This document shows positions 57,522-64,000 of a stretch of DNA of 64,000 nucleotides, in pieces. A program made the position numbers and the translations under genes. The DNA is taken from contig BRON01000004.1 in the NCBI GenBank assembly GCA_024345305.1, forward strand, positions 2,046,001 through 2,110,000. The letters are read 5' to 3'. The stretch comes from Mrakia gelida. Lineage: Eukaryota > Basidiomycota > Tremellomycetes > Cystofilobasidiales > Mrakiaceae. Numbering within the stretch: the stretch's first letter is position 1; every line of letters starts with the position of its first letter. The notes below the pieces were generated by a model. The model was given only the letters and a program-made list of their open reading frames with translations, had not been told where the DNA came from and did not search any database.

Positions 57522-58074
57522 GGGCTGACGGGGATGATGAGCAGGACGGGACGACGTGAGGTGCATCGAGGAGGGTTGAGTAGGCGGGTTTGTTTACGAA
57601 TTATGCGAAGACGCTGGGTGCTTTATCGCTCACCACTGCCTGTTCTGAGGCTGCTTCGCTCGGTTTTGGAGTAAGACCAGCTTACTTGGAGTTGGACTGA
57701 CGAGTCTCGACGCGTCGATGTCGTCCAGCTCATTTCTTTGTGCGAGCGACCGGGCTTTCCTTTCTGTTCGTTCGCTCACTTCTCTAGCTTCGCACTCATC
57801 ATCATTCGTGAAGCCCAACTCTGTGAGATCTTGCCTTTATCCTCGTCTGGCAGGGGAAGAGCGCAAGCTTTCCTCGACCGCTGCTCGCTGCGACGCGTCG
57901 CGAGTTCGGGGTCGAAAAGACATAGATCAGGTCATCTAAGTATGGCGACGTATGTACCCGGGTAGCTGAGTCTATAGAGTGCAAGGACTGATACATAGCG
58001 GGGGCGTCAAGATCATCCTCAAGCTGCGACGACAGACAGGAAGAAAGGAACGAGCTCACCATTTTCACTTCCTT
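57522..58074. other. Convergent intergenic region
   Basis: 553 bp between two stop codons. It holds two ACGCGT palindromes (about 57713, 57895). No gene is seen; a search for a tRNA-like fold near 57950-58010 failed. Confidence 0.45.
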
Positions 58075-58693
58075 TCCTTGTCCTCCAGCGAAGGAACCGT
58101 TTCCTTCGGCTTCAAGCCCGCTACTGGAACCTTTTCCGACGGTGGAGAAGAGAAGTCGATCCATTTGGCGACTAGGGACGGAAGGAGACGAAGGAAGCAA
58201 GACGAAAGCGAGGGAGGGAGGGAGGAAAGGTGAGCTCGACGTTTCCCTCCTTTGTTTTTCGTCGAGAAGTCAAGGGCGACTCACCGTTGTATAAGATCAT
58301 CAACCCCACCATCAGAGTCGTCGTAGGCCCCAAGCAGTCCACCACGTCCGTCTCGTGCCTCACTGGGTTCTTCCCTTCCCTACAGAGCCACTTGGTTTTG
58401 ATGACAGCGAAGTAGAGCACGATGAACGAAAAGCCTTGGACGTTCGTCGCTACCCAGGAGACCAGGTTCCGGTTCGAGGAGCTTGAGGAAGGTGCGATGG
58501 TGAGGGTGAGTAGGATGGGTTGGAGGATGAAGTAGGAGGAGAGAGCGAGGAGGAAGAGGAAGAAGAGGGAGAGGAGAGGTTCGGGGAGATCCAGGGGCGA
58601 GAGAGGGAGGTCGAAGTGGTTCGCCAGGAGGAGGTACGGAAGCAGAAGTCCTAGGGAAGTGAGGGTAGCCGAGAGAGGAAGGGAAGATGACAT
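58075..58693 (-). CDS. Four-helix membrane protein of unknown family
   Basis: About 180 residues from two exons. Hydrophobic segments: ATLTSLGLLLPYLLLANHF, LSLFFLFLLALSSYFILQPI, VATNVQGFSFIVLYFAVIKT and TTLMVGLMILYNVAKWIDF. Between helices 3 and 4 lies KWLCREGKNPVRHETDVVDC. The tail is charged (EKVPVAGLKPKETVPSLEDK, then ERK). The intron (about 58180-58282) joins ILYN to VAKW in phase. I do not recognise the family. It is divergent from DGAT2 by 169 bp, so the two may be co-regulated. Confidence 0.62.
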
Positions 58694-58862
58694 TTCTTCC
58701 CACGATGATGGTTGTCGGAGAGAGAAGAGGGTCGATCCTGTTCACCTGTCTTGATGAAACCAAACTCAGCTTCGTCAATCGACTCGCCTCTCCGCCCCTT
58801 GCCTTTGCTTTCGTTTGCTCGCTCGCTCCCTCGCCTTCCCTCAACGCTCACCACCTCAAAGG
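58694..58862. promoter_or_regulatory. Bidirectional promoter, four-helix protein / DGAT2
   Basis: 169 bp between divergent ATG codons; pyrimidine-rich toward the DGAT2 start. Confidence 0.5.
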
Positions 58863-61609
58863 ATGACAGCAGACACGGCCACCTCTACCTCCCTCGACCC
58901 TCTCCCTGGTTCAGCTTCGATCCCTTCCCTTCGCCCTTCTCGTTCAAAGTCACCTCTGGTTGAACTCTCGAGCTCAATCTCTGAGCTTCGAGGTTCGCTC
59001 GTCAAGAGTTTCAAGGCTCAGAAGATACCTCAGGTCATAGAGATAAAGTAAGTATTCACTCGCAGACAAGGGCGGGCTAGGCTGGGAACTGACTTGAGCT
59101 TGTTGTTTGCAGATTTGCTCCTCTGAAAGGTGAGTGAAGGGAGAAGAAGGAGGTGGCGGGTGATGAGCTCCAAGCTGACTCCTTCTCCCTTCCTTCCCTT
59201 CTTTTCACTCGACTCTCAGTCCCTAGGAATCGTTAGTCCTTCTCACCTCACTTCAACTCACGCGTAGTCTCGAGCTGACATATATACTCTCGTATCATTC
59301 AGGTCGACTCCAAACCGCCTCAGGTGAGCCGAACTCGGTCTCGTTTCCCATGATGGAGCGACGTGAAGCTCACCCCCTCCCTTCCTTCTTCCCTCGGCCA
59401 AAGTCGCTCTCTGGTCAACTCTTCTACCGTCCGTACACCTCTTCTCCCTCTACCTCTCCCTCTCGAAGCTAACCTGCTCTCTATCTTCTTCAGGATATGC
59501 GTCTCAACCTTCTTCTTCTGCTGGTTCGTTTCGTGGTTCCTTCTCTCTCTTCCCCGCACCTTCCCTCCCTTGACCTTCCCTCCTCCTCTTTTTCTCCGGG
59601 GACCAAACACTCACAGCTCTATCCCTCTCCTCTGGCCCATCCTCATCCTCTACCTCATCTGGATCTTCAAGATCGATCGTGCTGCTGAGCACGGAGGAAG
59701 GCCGAAGAAGTGGTTCAGGAAGCAGGCGATTTGGAGGTGAGCTCTGGACGCTTCCTTCTCTCTTGCTCTCCTCCCCTTTCTCCTTCAGCCCTCCCCTCGT
59801 TCGATATGAGCTGACCTTGGTTGATATTGAATGCAGGCACTTTTCGGGATACTACCCAGTCTCGTGTATCCAGGTTCGTTGGCTCGCTGAGTTCGAGGTT
59901 CGAAACCGCAGGCTGATGATCCACGTTCGTTCGTCTTTGTTTTGGTGTCGTGCTGCAGGAAGCGACGCTGCCTCCGGATCGTCCTTACATCTTCGGATAC
60001 CACCCTCACGGTACGACCTGCTTTCTTCTCTGTCCGACGGAACGACTTGAGACTGACCATCTCTCTTTCTCCCGCGTTCGATCGAGCAGGTGTGATTGGG
60101 ATGGGAGCGTTCTCGAAGTCCGTCGTCTTCCTCTCCCTCTGCGTCTATCGCGTTCATGTCTCGACTAAGGCTGACGATGTGCTCTCTTCTATTACTTTGA
60201 CTCAGCTTCGCGACGGAAGGTGAGTGATACGCCCTCGAACGGAAAGGACGGCGAGCTCGAGACTGATGAGAACTCGACGCGTCGATCCTGCTCGCAGGCA
60301 CCGGATTCTCGAAGAACTTCCCTGGGATCCGACCTCATCTTCTCACCCTGGCAGCTAGTGAGTTACCTCCTCGCGCTCGTTTTCGTCCGTCACTCCCCTG
60401 ACCTCTCCCTCTCTTCCTCGTCCCAACAGACTTCCAAATCCCTTGTTCGTCTCGCCGCTCTTCCTCTCCTCTCCCTTGCTCCCGACTCGAACTAAGCTCA
60501 CACCACTCCCCTTCCGTCTTCATCTCCACCGACGTCACAGTCTACCGAGACATCATCCTCCTCCTCGGCATGTCCTCCGTCTCCAAACGTTCTTGCTCCA
60601 ACATCCTTCGAAAAGGACCAGGATCCGCCATCGTGATCGTCGTCGGAGGAGCAACCGAGAGTCTGAGAGCTCACCCCGGGACGGCTGATTTGACGTTGAA
60701 GAAGAGGTTGGGGTTCATCAAGATCGCGATCCGAGAGGGGTGAGTCGTCTTCTTGGGCCAGGGAGGGAAGCTGAGCTCGAACTGACGCGTGGTCTTCTGA
60801 ATGGGTTGGGAAACGATCAGAGCCGACTTGGTACCGGTGTTCAGTTTCGGGGAGAACGATATCTACGATCAGCTGTGAGTGCTTTTCTCTCTTTGCTGGA
60901 GAGGAGAGGACGAGGACGCGTCGAAATGAAGCTGACCTTTCTCGGCTGGGCTTTGCAGAGCGAACGAGCGAGGGACGACGATCTACAAGGTTCAGAAGGT
61001 CTTCCAGAGCATCTTTGGGTTCACGCTTCCCATGTTTCACGGTCGAGGGTGAGTTCAGTCCCGTCTCGTCAGAGAGAAAAGAGAGAGGAAGGAAAGGACG
61101 AATGAACTGACGCGTCGCGTATTCGTTCGATTCTCGTTGCAGGCTCTTCAACTGTTAGTTCCCCTCCTCTTCTTTCGTCGAGACTATCCGTATAACGTCA
61201 GCCGACCTCTTCCCCCCTCTGTTTGGGAACCAGACAACCTCGGTCTGATGCCGTATCGACATCCCATCGTCAGCGTCGGTGCGTCGCCTCTCCTTTCCTT
61301 GCCGCTTCCTATCCCTTTCTACCCCATCAAAGCATCTTCAAATCTCTCGAACTGACTCCCGACATCTTCGTATCGTCTCGCAGTCGGTCGTCCCATCTCG
61401 GTAACTCAGAACGACGTCCCAACCTCGGAACAGATGCTCGAAGTCCAGAAGGCCTACATCGAGGAGCTGCTCAGGATTTGGGAGACCTACAAGGTCAGTC
61501 ACCACTCCAGCCTCTCTTCATATGGCGTCCCGTCCTGACTCGATGCTTTTCGGCTTCGCAGGACGTCTACGCGAGGAACAGGACGAGAGAGCTCACGATC
61601 GTCGAGTGA
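58863..61609 (+). CDS. DGA1: Diacylglycerol O-acyltransferase type 2
   Basis: Makes triacylglycerol from diacylglycerol and acyl-CoA at the ER and lipid droplets. After a Ser-rich leader come VALWSTLLPICVSTFFFCWF and WPILILYLIWIFKID, the membrane hairpin. Then follow WRHFSGYYPVSCI, the catalytic IFGYHPHGVIGMGAFSNFAT (HPHG at 60001, split by an intron), VTVYRDIILLLGMSSVSKRS, IVIVVGGATESLRAHPG, KIAIREGADLVPVFSFGEND and PMFHGRG. It ends RTRELTIVE. All family landmarks are present. The 5' half is cut into very small exons, including 17 nt (59113-59129), 12 nt (59220-59231), 21 nt (59303-59323) and 14 nt (60206-60219). It stands near seipin and the PAP2 phosphatase. Confidence 0.94.
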
Positions 61610-61830
61610 TCTTCGTTCCCTCCCTCGCTCCCTCGAGCTGGTCTCTTGCTTGCTACTCTTGCTTGTTTTACGGTTTCAACACCCACTTTTCACTCCTACC
61701 TCTTGAGCCACCGCGACGAGAAAATCTGAAGGAACGCGAGAGAAGAAGAACCATACGTCACCGAACTTCACTTCCTCGACCTTCCTTGAATCCGATCTCG
61801 CCTCCTCCTTCATCCTCCCCAACTCTCACC

Positions 61831-63024
61831 ATGCCTCCCCCCCTTCCCCTCCGATACATCTCCTCCCTCGTCGCCCAACAGATCGACGACATCCTCATGT
61901 CCCCTACCCAGGGAGGCTTCACTCTCGATCAACTGGTCGAACTAGCGGGGCAAGCGTGTGCTCAAGCTCTTGCGAGGACGTTCCCTCTTGCTGGGGGAGG
62001 GAAGGACAAGACGTTCAAGAAGGTCCTGGTCGCGGCTGGACCAGGAAACCAAGGGCTGGATGGACTTGTGGCTGCTAGGCACCTTGGTGAGTTCAGTGGG
62101 AGAGGGAGGACGAGGGAAGGGACGAGATGGTTGAGCTCGAGCTCACCTTCCTTCCTTTCCTTTCCTCGTTTGTTCGAAGCTCACTTCGGATACGAGACGG
62201 TCGTTTACTTGCCCAAAGTGAGATCTACATACCTCTAAGCTTCCTCTCGAGTCCAAGTGGTGCTGACAGATTTGCTCTACAGCCTGGATCGAAACCTCTC
62301 TCGTTCGCTCTCTTGAAGCAGGTCCAGAACCTCGATCTCCCCGTCGTGAGCTCGCTCGAGGATTTCGAGAAGGAGCTTGGGAAGGCTGATTGTGTGCTTG
62401 ATGCCCTGTTCGGTGAGTTCATCCCTCAACCTGCCTCGAGAAGGACGAGGATCGAGAAACGGAAGGACTCCGAAACTGATGAGCTCGACCTCTCCTTCTC
62501 GTTCGCAGGCTTCAACTTCCGTCCTCCTCTGCGAGAGCCCTTCACGGCTGTTCTCCCTCTGCTCTCCAAGACCAAAGTGCCCATCCTCTCGGTCGACATC
62601 CCATCGGTCAGTCCAGTGTCCTTGGTGATACCTGCCTCCTCCTGGAGAGCCCGAGACTGACTCTCATCCTTGTTCGTTCGACCCCGTCCAGGGATGGGAC
62701 GTCTCTCTCGGTCCTCTGCCTTCCTCCGTCACTTCCTTCCCAGCGCTCAAACCCTACGCTCTCATCTCTCTCACAGCTCCGAAGGAAGGGACGAGGTTCT
62801 TTGGTGGTAGGAAGCACTGGTTGGGCGGGAGGTTCATTCCGCCGTGAGTCTCCCACCTTGTCGTTCGTCGAGAAGAGCGAAAGCTGACCGATGATGGTTT
62901 GATCGCGAACAGTGCCATGGACAAGCAGTTCGAGCTCAACCTCCCCACTTACCCTGGTACCGATGGGATCGTCGAGATCGAGTCTCTGGGCGAGAAGCCA
63001 AAGGAGGAGGAGGACGAGGCTTGA
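61831..63024 (+). CDS. NAXE: NAD(P)H-hydrate epimerase (YjeF N-terminal domain)
   Basis: Metabolite-repair enzyme that interconverts R and S forms of hydrated NAD(P)H. The protein reads [104 protein letters not shown] and [20 protein letters not shown]. These are the conserved glycine-rich turn, the DA.FGF motif and the DIPSGWDV motif of the family. The turn is GPGNQGLDG instead of the usual GPGN.GGDG, so one Gly is Leu. The tail is acidic (KPKEEEDEA). Five introns are seen. No kinase domain is attached, as in other eukaryotes. Confidence 0.92.
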
Positions 63025-63214
63025 CGAGCGAGTCGAGTCGCGACGCGTTTCTGATGAACTTTTTACGACGGCGATTGATGACCTCCCTTTCCCACCCTTT
63101 TCTTTCGAGCCAGCAAGCACTTGTCAAATCCATACGTCATCACGTGTCGTTACTAAGACATCTTCGTTGTCGTCAGGTCGTTACAGGAAATCTACGTCGA
63201 CAAGAGCAGCCCGT

Positions 63215-63955
63215 TCAAAACCACCCATCCTTCCTCCCGACCCCAACCGCAACAATCTCCCCTCTCCCCTTCTTTCCCCTTCCAACCGTCATCGCCCCTT
63301 CCCTCCCACCAAACGTCAACCCACTAACCTTCACGCCGCTCCATTTCTCCAACCCCTCCCGTCCTCCTCGTCGTCCAATCGATCCCCACCGCTCGACCTT
63401 CTCATCCGACGAGACGACGTTCCTGTTCCCACCACCGACTCTCCACTCCTCTCCCAGCCTCAAAGCCTGAATGAGATCCTCTCGTCTCTTCTTGGGCGGG
63501 GTAGGAGGAGTGACTTGGAGTTGAAGAAGAGGACCGCGTCGAGGGGCGGGTCGAGGTGGCGAGTTCGGGTTTGCTGAAGAGGAAAACGAGTCGGTTGCAG
63601 GGACGAAGCAGGGCATGGAGGGTCGATGTTTGAGGGCCGAAGGGGAAGTGATGATCGTGAGGGTGTTGTTCTGGAAGCGAACGAGGGAGCGAAGGAGCGA
63701 TATCGTCAGGTCTTTGGGAGATGAACGACGACGCGTCGCAGTCTCGAACGAGCGACCAGAAAAAGAGAACGAATAACTCACATTCCCAACAGCAGACCTC
63801 TTCAAACTCAGCTGAACTTTCCCTCCTCTTCTTCCGATAGACTTCAAAGCCAGCGCTGGAGGGGGTGGGACGGCGGAGGATTCGAGCTGAAGGGGAAGCA
63901 TTCGAATGGGTTGAGGAGGAGGGGAGGTCTGGGCAAGTCTAGGAGCACAGGACAT
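63215..63955 (-). CDS. Hypothetical basic protein
   Basis: Two exons. The first reads MSCAPRLAQTSPPPQPIRML, then ALKSIGRRGGKVQLSLKRSA. An intron of standard form follows (from about 63780 to 63672; GTGAGT, an internal ACGCGT, CTGAC, TTCCAG). The second begins NNTLTIITSPSALKHRPSMP, passes a Pro-rich linker, and continues RREDLIQALRLGEEWRVGGG to a Gly/Arg/Lys-rich end (GRKDGWF). About 210 residues, basic. No known domain. It is convergent with the epimerase gene and its promoter lies at the window edge. Confidence 0.5.
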   Translation of the reverse strand: MSCAPRLAQTSPPPQPIRMLPLQLESSAVPPPPALALKSIGRRGGKVQLSLKRSAVGNVSYSFSFSGRSFETATRRRSSPKDLTISLLRSLVRFQNNTLTIITSPSALKHRPSMPCFVPATDSFSSSANPNSPPRPAPRRGPLLQLQVTPPTPPKKRREDLIQALRLGEEWRVGGGNRNVVSSDEKVERWGSIGRRGGREGLEKWSGVKVSGLTFGGREGAMTVGRGKKGRGEIVAVGVGRKDGWF

Positions 63956-64000
63956 CGTTTCGTTCGTTCACTCGTTCGTAATTGTCGTGGTTGGGAGAGA

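Noticed and set aside
57940..58010. Possible tRNA in the convergent spacer
   Set aside because: No cloverleaf could be made on either strand.

Overview
This is an intron-dense, GC-rich piece of a fungal nuclear chromosome. Most genes are cut by many introns of about 70-95 nt with a uniform design: donor GTGAG(C/T), a branch motif CTGAC (sometimes CTAAC) 20-50 nt before the acceptor, then a pyrimidine tract and CAG. With the Cir1-type GATA factor, the DUF6534-like membrane protein and the proline/serine-rich proteins, this points to a basidiomycete yeast, probably Pucciniomycotina (red-yeast-like). That placement is inference. No mobile element, CRISPR array or rRNA gene was seen, and I could not confirm any tRNA.

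Layout. 1-7.5 kb: the N-terminal two thirds of an Osh1/Swh1 oxysterol-binding protein (minus strand, running off the left edge), divergent from UTP18, then a small CHY zinc-finger protein. 7.5-16 kb: a long gene-poor stretch, an HMG-box transcription factor, a branched-chain aminotransferase and a protein methyltransferase. 16-25.4 kb: an alkaline phosphatase, a seven-helix receptor-like protein and a Cir1/Sfu1/Urbs1-type iron regulator. 25.4-28.8 kb is unresolved. 28.8-40.3 kb holds five poorly conserved genes: two hypotheticals on the plus strand, a small minus-strand hypothetical, an F-box-like protein and a SUMO-like-domain protein. Three of the five show reading-frame conflicts. 40.6-43.9 kb: UBC12 (NEDD8 E2) and a RidA/Mmf1 deaminase. 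45.3-63 kb: a membrane protein, a PAP2 lipid phosphatase, a type II glycosyltransferase-like protein, seipin, a MYND-finger protein, a four-helix membrane protein, DGAT2 and NAD(P)HX epimerase, then a hypothetical gene at the right edge.

Functional links. The PAP2 phosphatase (makes diacylglycerol), DGAT2 (makes triacylglycerol) and seipin (lipid-droplet assembly) lie within 14 kb of each other and would act in consecutive steps of neutral-lipid storage. An Osh sterol carrier lies at the other end of the window.

The most unusual signal is structural. Several conserved proteins can only be read if exons of 1, 3, 7, 12, 13, 14, 16, 17 or 18 nt are spliced in, each flanked by complete introns of normal length. 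Two introns appear to use GC donors, and one double-length intron in the aminotransferase gene carries an internal CAG|GT site. A second genome-wide-looking signal is the overuse of the palindrome ACGCGT, mostly in introns and gene flanks. Coordinates below give the outer limits of genes; introns lie inside.
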